Part shown: in pieces, positions 1 through 9,099 of the stretch | How positions within the stretch are numbered: the stretch's first letter is position 1 | How the letters are laid out: each line of letters starts with the position of its first letter | NCBI GenBank assembly: GCA_013397845.1 | Contig: VZTG01007182.1 | Location: forward strand, 419,540-483,539 | Length of the DNA: 64,000 nt | Reading direction: 5' to 3' | Source of the DNA: Melanocharis versteri | Taxonomy: Eukaryota > Chordata > Aves > Passeriformes > Melanocharitidae | Program-made: the position numbers and the translations under genes | Notes under the pieces: model-generated | The model's database searches: none | What the model was told of the DNA's origin: nothing | The model's input: only the letters and a program-made list of their open reading frames with translations

Positions 1-3000
1 GTCAGGCAGTAGTCTGGGAGTGTGGCGAGGGCTTGTTGTTGTTTGTTTTAAATGTTAAAGAAAAGAACCTCTTCAGACTCGAGATCTGCAGAGCAGCATC
101 CTCCATAGATACTCCCAAAGATACCACCAGAAATTAAAATCCTTTGGTTTGTTCCAGTCAGAAGAGACAGGTGTACAAGCAAACTTTTCTCTTTCAGTAT
201 TAAGCAGCTATATCATAGAAAAGACACATCTTTTCCTATATCCCTCTCTTATTGAGATCACGTAGGACACATTAAACCATTAAAAAATACCATATGGGAT
301 TCCCTATCCTCAAGGTTTTTTTGTTCATTTCCAGGCCTATCATCCATGAAGACAAAGTGTGAAGCCATCCTTGCTTCCTCACACCTAACACAGTGTGAAA
401 AACTGGTGGGAGTTAGATGAGAAAACTGGAGGGGAAAGTCAGGTCATGCCACAAACACAGGCTGATCTCATGAGTTCTGTGGATGGTACCAACTACGTCA
501 CCAAACTCCTACATCATTCAAACTCCTCCTACTATCTATTAGTTTCTTTCCAATGTCTTTCTCTGTGTTCCTAGACTGCTATTTCTATCACCTCATCGCC
601 ACGTTCATAGGAAAGAAACCCTACTTTCATATCAAGGGAAACCACCAGGAAATTCAGGACCTGATGGGGGAATAGTGTTGGGTCCCAGCTCTTCCAATTT
701 CCTGTTCATTTAGAATAAGAACTGGAAAATAGAGACAATAATTTACGGAAGTGTGCAAAAAAAAATCTGAATTATCATCATTATCAGTAACATTATTTTA
801 CTGTAAAGAGAGAAGGAGTAATTCACAGTGTTGTGGCAATGTGGTATTCTGGCTGGTATCTAAACAAGCTTGCAACATAAATCTCTTATTTCTTTTTAAA
901 ACAGTACATTTGTCTTCAGGTTGTGTTTTGGGGCATGTGCAAGAAGGTTTCCTATTGAGAGGGAATGTTCATTGTTTGTTTATTGCTGTGTCCTAAACAG
1001 TACAAAAGGACAAATAAAGATGCCTGAATGCCATTGTTTCTTATCCTATATACTCCAGATGAACCAAGTATGTGTGATAAAAACAACAAAAATGTCTTGG
1101 CTTTCCATGTCAAAACAGCAGCAGAGATTTCTATTCCAAGCACAAATTGACAGATGCTCCAAGTTTGTTGCTATCACATGGCATTTTTCCTAATTCCAAA
1201 CTTAACTAGGATGCTGACAGGAATGAGAAAACTAATTTCTGGCCAAACTGATTTTGCACAGTTCTATCTCACTGTCAGCTTCTAAGAAAGATTTAAGTCA
1301 AAGACGACCAATGCACTAATGGCATAGGTTCTGGAAAATATCTGTACTGGGCTTAGTATGGAGCACTTCCCCAGGACCTAATACCTGGTTTCACCACAAA
1401 AATTTTCAGAAGTTACCCTTTTTTTGTTTGCACACCGACGCGGGCTTGGGAGATGTAGACATTCCAACCGTCTGGGAAGCACCGCTTCTGGGAATATCTG
1501 TATTGGCGCCCTCTGGTGATTCTAGGAAACAGCAAGCCGTGAAAGAAATTCTGTCATTTTGCTCTCTATAAAACCTCAGCGTTTCTTCTCACCAAGTATT
1601 TAATAAAGTTACAGCTCCCCTTGCAACTGAGTGGTTAACCAAATAGCCCTGTAATAATTTCAGGAAGGGAAAGATGGAGGGTCATGTCTCTCCCAGAAGG
1701 GGAGGATCAGGAAAGAAAACTTCAGTTCCTATTTAAGCAACTTTCAAGGTCAGATTAGGCTCTTAAACCATCTACTCTGCTTTGGTGAATGACAAAGGCC
1801 AAAGAACGTCATATATTCCTATGTAACTGGTCCAATTATTTGTACCTAGCCAAAGCACCGCTTTCAGGAAGACTTTCCTGCTTTGATCTGAAGCTGGCAG
1901 AGTATGCAGAATCCCATATTGACGCATGGTACATTGTTTCTAAGACCAATGTTTGACACTTGAACTTGTTTTAAATCTCAACAAAATCAGTTTTTGCAAG
2001 GTTAAAGAAGCCTTTATGTAATATATCCCCCCTGTAAAATTACTTACGTGCGGTAGTAAAGATTATGCTTGGAGGAAGTTAAATGAAGCTCTGTCAGTAT
2101 TTCTGTCAGACATTTTTACCATTTCTTAAAAGATTTTTCAGTGATTCTTGTCTCCCTTAAAAAGACTGGCAACTTCTTAAAACATGGACACCAAAACTGT
2201 ATGGACAGCCTCAACAGCACCATTGATCTCCTCTTACTCATTCTTTTCCTCCAGTATGGCCAAAGGGGCAAACAAAGAGCAGTTTTCCATTCCAGTCTTG
2301 GGCAATAATTTCGACTTTAGGAGACGGATTTTCTCCAGCCATGTTCCCCATGCATCTGTTTCTCTCTCTTTGTTTATTCTCCCCATCCCCAGGAAGTTTT
2401 AAAATCGTTGATCAATTTTGACCAAGTGAGACAGAGGCGTAAAGGGTTGACAGGAATTAAGTACCTACAAGTTTCATGAAAATAGGCAGCAGAGTAGAGG
2501 GAGGGAGGGAGGCCCTATTAATTCCCTCATTGAGGGAAAGACCTCAGCATGAGCTCAACCTTTGTTACAGCCTGGAAATCCACACGAGAGAGAAATCCTG
2601 GAAAGCAGCCATCATTAGTAGCACCGCTCATGGAACCACCTGTTTAATTAATTATTCTCTGCTGTAAAGAACCATTTAAAAACAGCTCCATAGCTTTCAA
2701 TATAAGCTTGCTTGCAGTGCCCCCAGTAGGAGTCACGGAGACTGAGGTCAGGGGGAGCTGGGCCCCATGTGCATTGTACCTCTCATAATATACACCCTAA
2801 AAGGCTGCTAGAGGTCTTTGGGCTCGGGCAGACCCACATTTGGGTCTGCCATATTTTTCCTGCTGTTTCTCAGCACTTTGCAGCCAGGAACACTCTTCTG
2901 CCCTCCCACCATCAGGTTATGTCCCCTCTCACTGCCTTTACCAAAGAGGGAGCGACTGCATCCAAAGTCATGCTCAGGCCCTCACAGTTTGCACAGAGGA

Positions 3001-3147
3001 GGAAAGCCTAAGAAAAAACAGCTGTCAAACTCTAAATAAATCCATCTGAGCATGTCTGTACTGAAACAGCATCATGAACAGGCCAGATTTATGGGATAGT
3101 GTGCACCCCTCAGGCTGGGCCAGTTAATCACCCTGTACCAAATGTGA
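1..3147. other. Unique non-coding sequence, no gene seen
   Basis: AT-leaning single-copy-looking DNA. Open frames here are under 100 codons, overlap on opposite strands and resemble no family I know. The only items I can name are the CTCF-like site near 1.5 kb (listed separately) and a short (GGGA)n run at 2498-2512. A small CpG cluster lies just upstream of the CTCF-like site, around 1437-1485, in otherwise CpG-poor DNA. Confidence 0.6.
1504..1519 (-). promoter_or_regulatory. Candidate CTCF binding site
   Basis: Read on the minus strand the site is TCACCAGAGGGCGCCA, which matches the vertebrate CTCF core CCASYAGRKGGCGC at every position except the first base. CTCF is the zinc-finger insulator and loop-anchor protein; motif direction matters for which way loops form, and here the motif is on the minus strand. 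It sits in a small CpG-bearing patch. The match is seen in the sequence; occupancy is inference. A core of this quality can occur by chance, but it is the best one I saw in the window. Confidence 0.5.
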
Positions 3148-3255
3148 AGTCACAGAACCATAGAATATCCTGAGTTGAAAGGGATCCACAGGGACCATCG
3201 AGTCCAGCTCCTGGCCGTGCACAAGACAACTCAAAGTCTTGACTCCAGAGCAGGT
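3148..3255 (-). mobile_element. CR1 LINE, 3' end stub
   Basis: The block beginning CACAGAACCATAGAATATCC, followed by GAGTTGAAAGGGATCCACAG and GAGTCCAGCTCCTGGCC, is the reverse complement of the avian CR1 3' untranslated end. Only about 100 bases survive, so the copy is severely 5'-truncated, which is usual for CR1. It has no coding potential. Similarity fades after about 3225, so the inner boundary is approximate. Confidence 0.85.
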
Positions 3256-3259
3256 GAGT

Positions 3260-4255
3260 ATTCCAGTTTTGCAGAGACACAGTAGCAAGGCTATTAGTTC
3301 CTCAGGTACAGGTAGAATCATGTACTTTTGCCTAATGATGAAAATTAAAAAGATTGTTTTTATCGAAACCAGAAATAATTCTAGCAAAATATTTCAAAGA
3401 GGGTTGCAAAACTAAAATTTAGTCCCTTCAAAGAAAAAATAAGTAACTAGTACTAGAACACTTTTTTAGTCCAGTATTTCTAAGACCGTACCTCAAAAAG
3501 GCACTTGAGAGAAAAACAAGCTTTATTACTGCTGCAAAGAACAGGAAAACTGATATTTGGTTCTTTGGTTCTTCACCAGGGGACCACCTTTAGCATTTGC
3601 TCCATGCACACAGTCATGCCTGTATATCTGCTTTCTGAACTCCAGTGTACTTCGCAGGGTGCACAGGGCATGATCCATGAAAACATTCAGAAGTTTGCAG
3701 AGAAGAGGGCCCAGCAAGTGGGTGTGAACAAGGCAGTGAAGGAAAAGGCCAGGGAAATACAGGAGGATTCCAGACACACCCAGGGGAGCACCCAGGCGCA
3801 GGGGACACTTGCATGGGGATCTTGAGGCTGTGCAGAGCTTGTGGGCCACATCAGCTTTGGCAGCATGCCCCGTTCCAGAGAATGGAAGGTGGCTTACTTT
3901 GCCTTTGTAAACTAAAACCCTCATACTTGCAGTAAGCTTCTCATATTAAAAGAATATTAAAATTGAAAAGTCAAGTATTTAAAGGCCAGGAAATTATGGA
4001 AAATACTACAGTATTAAGTTCTGAAAGGCCACGTCATGATGCAAGAAGGAAGGTAGAAGTCGAACTATACCAGAAGCTTTAGCTTTGTCATTTCAAAACA
4101 TTTCAAAACAAGAGAAAAACTGAGGTAGACAAATCACGAAATCAGTACCAACCTCTATTCCTACCCAGCTCCATAACTTCCATTTAGTTTTTTATTACAT
4201 TTGTCATCTGTCCTTAAAACTATAAAGAAGATCTTGTAACATTTTATGTACATCA
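3260..4255. other. Unclassified sequence, no supported gene
   Basis: The interval holds overlapping open frames on both strands (plus 3505-3825, minus 3526-3924). Neither has a recognisable domain, and the two overlap almost completely. The segment 3680-3860 is richer in G and C than its surroundings. I cannot assign it to a repeat family. Confidence 0.4.
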
Positions 4256-4260
4256 AAAGA

Positions 4261-4385
4261 TTAACCCTCTTAACCTTCCCTGAATAACACATTTTTCCCA
4301 TTTTACAGATAGGGAAACCAAAAGATTAAGTAACATTTCCAAAGCCAGTGAACACAGTGGTAGCACACACAGAAAATCATTGCTC
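4261..4385 (+). mobile_element. MIR-like SINE remnant
   Basis: The stretch CCCATTTTACAGATAGGGAA, then GATTAAGTAACATTTCC, then a 'GCCAGTGAACACAGTGGTAGCA' type segment follows the order of the MIR core and 3' half (CCCATTTTACAGATGAGGAAAC, GTTAAGTAACTTGCCCAAGG, TCACACAGCTAGTAAGTGGCAG). MIR is a tRNA-derived, LINE2-dependent SINE family spread early in amniote history. The copy is highly diverged and its ends are uncertain. A related CORE-SINE is the main alternative. Confidence 0.6.
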
Positions 4386-4389
4386 TTCA

Positions 4390-7220
4390 GCACTGTGCTT
4401 TAACTGGAGACAATGGTCTCCCGTGGGATATCTGTGTCAGAGCTTTGAAGGACATCAAACTACACCAGGCTGTCAATAGAGATAATGGAATAATTGGCAA
4501 CTGTGTCCAGGATGCTTTTCCTTTCAGGAAAGCTGGATTAGGGTCTTCAGCCAATTAAGTAATGCTGTTGACTGGGCAATCATAGATGTTTATAGACAGA
4601 TAGAAAGGAAACTAAAAGGGAAAGAATAACCAGGGGCTCAATTAAATTCTAAAAAGTGTATACTAGTTACAAGAAGCTGAGGAGGCTTTGCTGGAGTAGA
4701 AACTAACTTATGTTGGGACTTGACCATTAAAACGTCAGGCCTGGGAACACAAACCTTCAGGCTCCTAGCAGTAATTCTGAATTAACACACTAGCTTTTCA
4801 GAAGCAAACATTCCATATGAAAGCAGGAGGCGGAATAATACTGTGTAAAAGATGTAAATTGAATGTCAAAAGTATATGCACAGGCAGACACACCTCTCTT
4901 TCCAAAAATCAGCCCCTTTTAAAGTCCATCAGTATTTTGTAAATGCAAGGGAATTCCTTTCTTACCTGCATTTGACTGACTTTAAAAAATTATGGTTTTA
5001 ACCAAAAGAAATCCTTTTTATGTGTCCTATTGCAAGAAAAATACGACAATACAATCAATCAAAAATGTTTTCTAAATGGGGTTGTCCAACACTTTTACAG
5101 GCTTTCAATGTTTGCCATGAACTATGGGCAGGATAGATTTAACACACCACCATTGGCAGATAAAAGCACAGAAGAGGTTCAAGAGTCTGTAAAGTTTGTA
5201 CTCCCGTGTGAAACAAGTAAAAGTAAATTGAGGCACACAGCAACACTTTCATATGAAAGAGGAGACCTCTTTTCTAGGCTAAGGGGGTCCAAAGGGCACC
5301 TCATTTTACAGGCATCTCCAACAGGCAGTCCTGTAACTCCCAGGTGTGGAATCCATGAGGCATTGTAAATAACTCACTTTATTCCCCCTTAAAAAGAAAT
5401 CCACCTTATAAATTTAAGATTCAGACTTTGATCTGAAACTAGTTTCTCTGCTCCTCTCCCCGCTCCTTCTCTCTCTCACACATGCACATAAACACAGAAA
5501 TCCTAGTATTTTGGATATCTCTCTCTAGGTTACACAAATGTTACCTAGTCTTTGCAAATAAGGGTGTGGATGCCATGGTAACAGCAAGGGACAGCTGGTC
5601 TGCCATTCCCAAACCTCTAGCATGTAGTAGGAAAAGCCAAGAGGGGAAAATTCAGCTGTATACCACCAAATTCAGCCTCCCTGGGCAATAAATATAAAAG
5701 TGCAATCCCTTCGATAAAGATTGCACAGGTAAGAGCAGATTCTCAGTAAAGTGGGATGAAACTGAAGAAGGTCTGTGTGTACCCCTCTCACACACCCCAT
5801 AGATGGGCAGGGCAATCTATTCCACAGCACCTTGATAAAACTTGCACGTTACCATATTGTGTAGCTCAAACAATGACATCTGTAATGAAGAAATGCATTT
5901 CTCTCAAGACCCCATTCTTTTGGACAGCTTTAATTTTTTAGCACTAGTTTTTCCTTTGCTAGCCCAGCTGCCAAGGCTGATCATGCTTTCCTTTTACACT
6001 TTGTCTTCACTTCTGCCAAAGCAGAAGTAGACCTGTACCTTTCTACACCCTCCTAAGGACTTTCTGCTGACTTTTGAAAATGTCTGGCACTATAATATCA
6101 GACTCAGGCATTCTGATCCATGCTACCCCTGTCTCATGCTTCCGTGGTTAGGCACAAGTTCAAGAATAAGGATTTACAGAATGTTATTATGTTTTACCTC
6201 ATTAGGTCTTACCCTTTCAGAGTGCATTAAAGTTCAATAGCATTGTAGCTTGATGCCTGGCTTTGCAACTAGGTTTCTTTCAAGATGCTCTGTCCACAGA
6301 GCTGTGGGTCATTAGACACTTTTCGTTTTCTTACCATCAAAAATGCGTCAGCAGGAAAAGCCTCAGTGATCCTGCTTTATAAAAACAAACAGGCAACCAA
6401 CTCACAACAGATACTCTCATCCTTGGCGCTGATGTGAAGGTTTACTGGCGAGTGAGAGAGAGCTTGGAGGCTTAATTCTTCACTTGCATGAACTTTTGGG
6501 GTCAGCTGGCAAAATCTTGATCAAATCAAATCAATTCCAAGGCAGCGCCTGTCTTGTCAGGACAAAATGAGAAGCCTTTTGTTTCTGTGGGACTCAGGCC
6601 TTATCAGCTCATTCTGTCACTCATACTTCCTCAGCCCACTTGCAAATCCTCCTGGATTTACTGCAGATGTATGAAGCTTGCTGGAAATAATAGTACAAGC
6701 AAAGAGGCTAGTCCAGCTATCGACTCCAAGCTCTGGGTAATACCAATGGGAAATTATTCACACAAAAGGTGCGCTGGGGTGACAAATGAAGAGTGTGCTT
6801 TGGCCCTTTGGAGATGCTGGGAGCTCGGACAAAGCTAACACACTAATGCCAAACAGCTCGCTTTATCTGATTACATACTGAGCACCCGCCTCCCCTTCCC
6901 GACACCGCACCCTGCCCACCCCTCACACTAGCCTTTCATGCACACAGGTTGCTTTCTTCTATGCAGTCTAGCATGAAATGGAAATCTACAGCAAGAACCT
7001 GTCTAAAAAACCTTTATCCTCTCCTTGCTTTTCCCAATAGACATCTTTAACGTTTAAACGCAGCAAAACGGAATGTTCCTCAACAAAACAGGAGGAATGT
7101 GAGGAGAGATTTACGCCATGTTTTCTCACATCTGCCACCCACACCACCGAGGCAAGAAAATAATTCTTTTGCCCCCTTTTTAACACCTGAGTTTCTTCTA
7201 CCCATCACCGCATGGTCCAG
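4390..7220. other. Unique non-coding sequence
   Basis: No gene or repeat recognised. The longest frame (5030-5368, plus) has no domain and looks accidental. The part from about 6400 to 6850 is more complex in composition and may be a regulatory element (see findings). A C-rich pyrimidine patch lies near 6890-6925. Confidence 0.5.
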
Positions 7221-7221
7221 C

Positions 7222-7315
7222 GTTTTGGCTTTTTTTTGGTTTTGGGGGTTTTTTGGGGTTTTTTGGGGGTTTTTGGGGGTTTTTCGTTGGTTTTTTGGGT
7301 TTTTTTTGTTTTTTG
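7222..7315 (+). repeat. T/G low-complexity tract with G-quadruplex motif
   Basis: Almost every base is T or G on the plus strand. Runs of G lie at 7244-7248, 7255-7258, 7265-7269 and 7275-7279, separated by 5-6 T, which satisfies the canonical four-run G-quadruplex rule; a G3 run follows at 7297-7299. The unit T5-6G4-5 is irregular, so this is not a perfect microsatellite. The tryptophan/phenylalanine/glycine-rich frame that runs through it is an artefact of the tract. Confidence 0.9.
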
Positions 7316-7679
7316 TAAAGTCATAAGTATATTTCTAATGGGTATCCTGCAGGCACTGAATGGAAAGACCAGTTTGGTCCTTGGGTGAGCTAGGAAGCAT
7401 TACAGTCCACCAACTACCCCACTACCACTGTTTTGCCCCCAGGAAAGGAGGCACAATGAAATCAGCATGGGCTGAGCCTCCAAAGGTCTGACTGCTCTGG
7501 TTCTTCCGTGTGAATCATATAATACTGCTTTGGGCATGATAGCAACATCCAGGTGTGCTGTGAAGGACTCTGGGAAACCTGCTGACCTTCATGAGGCTGA
7601 GACCCTTAGTCAAATTGTGGATAATTTCAGTACTTTCAGTATTTCAAGGAAGCTTATTAAAAAAAATGGTAAGCAACTT

Positions 7680-7955
7680 TTTACATGGGCAAATAGTGAT
7701 AGGACAAGTGAGAATTATCTTAAACTAAAAGAGTGGAGGTTTAGGTTAGACATTAGGATGGATTTCTTTACTTGGAGGATGGTGAGGCATTGGGACAGGT
7801 TGCCCAGAGAAGCTGTGGATGTTCCCTCCCTGGAAGTGTTCAAGGCTAAATCAGATGGGGCTCTGACTAACCTCATCTAGTGGGCAGCATCCCTGTCTAT
7901 GGCATGGGAGTTGGAACTAGATGATATTTAAGGTCCCTTCCAACCCAAACCACTT
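7680..7955 (+). mobile_element. CR1 LINE, end of ORF2 plus 3' UTR
   Basis: The plus strand encodes the C-terminal tail of the CR1 ORF2 reverse transcriptase: FRLDIRMDFF, then HWDRLPREAVDVPSLEVF, ending at a stop near 7880. The 3' UTR follows, with GTTGGAACTAGATGATATTT and GGTCCCTTCCAACCCAAACC, the hallmark avian CR1 3' end. This is a different subfamily from the minus-strand copies, which end in the 'GGGACCCACAAGGATCATTG' type. The 5' boundary is fuzzy, at about 7655-7690. The copy has no RT catalytic core, so it cannot move on its own. Its tail runs straight into the pentamer array at 7956. Confidence 0.9.
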
Positions 7956-8040
7956 CTATTCTATTCTATTCTATTCTATTCTATTCTATTCTATTCTATT
8001 CTATTCTATTCTATTCTATTCTATTCTATTCTATTCTATT
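7956..8040 (+). repeat. (CTATT)17 microsatellite grown from a CR1 tail
   Basis: Seventeen uninterrupted CTATT units start exactly where the CR1 3' UTR ends. CR1 elements normally end in a few copies of a short ATTCTRTG-like tail, so the array is best read as an expansion of that tail. An open frame through it (a Phe/Tyr/Ser repeat) is not a gene. Confidence 0.97.
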
Positions 8041-8044
8041 CTAT

Positions 8045-8096
8045 CCCATCCCATCCCATCCCATCCCATCCCATCCCACTCCATCCCACTCCATCC
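8045..8096 (+). repeat. (CCCAT)6 and (CCCACTCCAT)2 microsatellite
   Basis: Six CCCAT units at 8045-8074 are followed by two imperfect ten-base CCCACTCCAT units. The array abuts the CTATT array with only CTAT between them, which suggests the pentamer mutated and was re-amplified. The same CCCAT pentamer recurs at 25816. Confidence 0.95.
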
Positions 8097-8099
8097 TTC

Positions 8100-8534
8100 T
8101 GCTCTATTCTATTTCATTCTAACTTTGGAAGTCTGTTCACCTGAAGTTCATAAAGTGCTTTGAGGTAAATTCCCAAAGTGGAAGACTTAAACTATATCAG
8201 AAACAAATAAAGCTCCTAACAATGGCTTTACTCTACTGATTGTAAGAAGAAGGGACACAAATGCCAATAATAGGAATAAAGAAAAAGCAGATATGCTCAA
8301 TATATAGCCCTTTGGTGTGGTTAGGAAAAAACACCAAATTGCTATACCGAGCTCGCTGATATAAATGAAATGAGAGGATGATTATAACATTGCAATAGCA
8401 GCTTAGAGAGGTATTAAAAAGCAAGCAGAAAAGTTAAGACACTAGCCAACCCAGGAAAATAATTTCCGAGAGCTTTAGCAGAAAGTGAAGCAGTTCTTTG
8501 GCTCCTCATTTCCCAAACACTGAGGAAGTACCAG
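8100..8534. other. Unique spacer between two CR1 copies
   Basis: No coding or repeat signal recognised. It separates the younger CR1 tail array from the ancient CR1 relic on the same strand. Confidence 0.5.
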
Positions 8535-9095
8535 AGCTGGGAAGAAAGCTAATATTGTGCCACTGTTTAAAAAGGGTAAATGGCACGACCCAGGTAATTA
8601 TAGACCTGTCAGCTTGACATCAAACCCAGGCAAAACAGTGCAGCAGCTGATAAGGGATTTGATTAATAAAGAATGGAAGGAGGGAAATATAATTAATGCC
8701 AGTCAACACAGGTTTATGAAAATAGATCTTGTCAAGCTAACTTGATTTGTTTTCTGGATAAGATTACTGGTTTGGTTGATATAGGTAATAGACTTAGGAC
8801 TTCTACCGTGTATTTCACTTGGTATCACATGAAACTTTGATTAAGACATCAGAATAACATCAAACTATCATGCTACCTATTCAGTGGGTTAAAAACTGAC
8901 TAACAGATCTAAAAATGTCATTATAAATGAACAACATTTATTGAGCTGTATCTTGGTCCACTCCTATTTAACATCTTTGTCAATAATGCAGAAGAAAAAA
9001 TTGTCACTAAAGATCACAGAGGGTCAGTTGATCAGGAGGATGATGTGTTATTAGGCAGCTTTGCTGCTGATCCAGAGTAATCAGGATCATTTAGC
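8535..9095 (+). mobile_element. Ancient CR1-type LINE reverse transcriptase relic
   Basis: A decayed, plus-strand piece of LINE ORF2. The peptide PLFKKGKWHDPGNYRPVSLT at 8560-8620 matches the conserved CR1 RT block (DPGNYRPVSLTS), followed by SQHRFM (normally SQHGF) and a GLVD segment around 8770. Downstream, DNA such as GGGTTAAAAACTGACTAACA and TATTTAACATCTTTGTCAATA tracks the WIKNWL and LFNIFIND motifs. Stops and frame changes are frequent, and the expected GVPQGSVLGP region is shortened. The DNA resembles CR1 copies of turtles and crocodilians more than typical avian CR1, which implies an old insertion. This is from memory of the families, not an alignment. Confidence 0.75.
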
Positions 9096-9099
9096 TAAA

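Noticed and set aside
3526..3924. 132-codon minus-strand frame opposite a 106-codon plus-strand frame
   Set aside because: Mutually overlapping frames in a GC-richer patch; neither resembles a known protein.
7099..7326. Trp/Phe/Gly-rich frame that looks like a membrane peptide
   Set aside because: It arises from the T/G low-complexity tract.
7921..8163. Repetitive Phe/Tyr/Ser-rich frame
   Set aside because: It is only the translation of the CTATT and CCCAT microsatellites.
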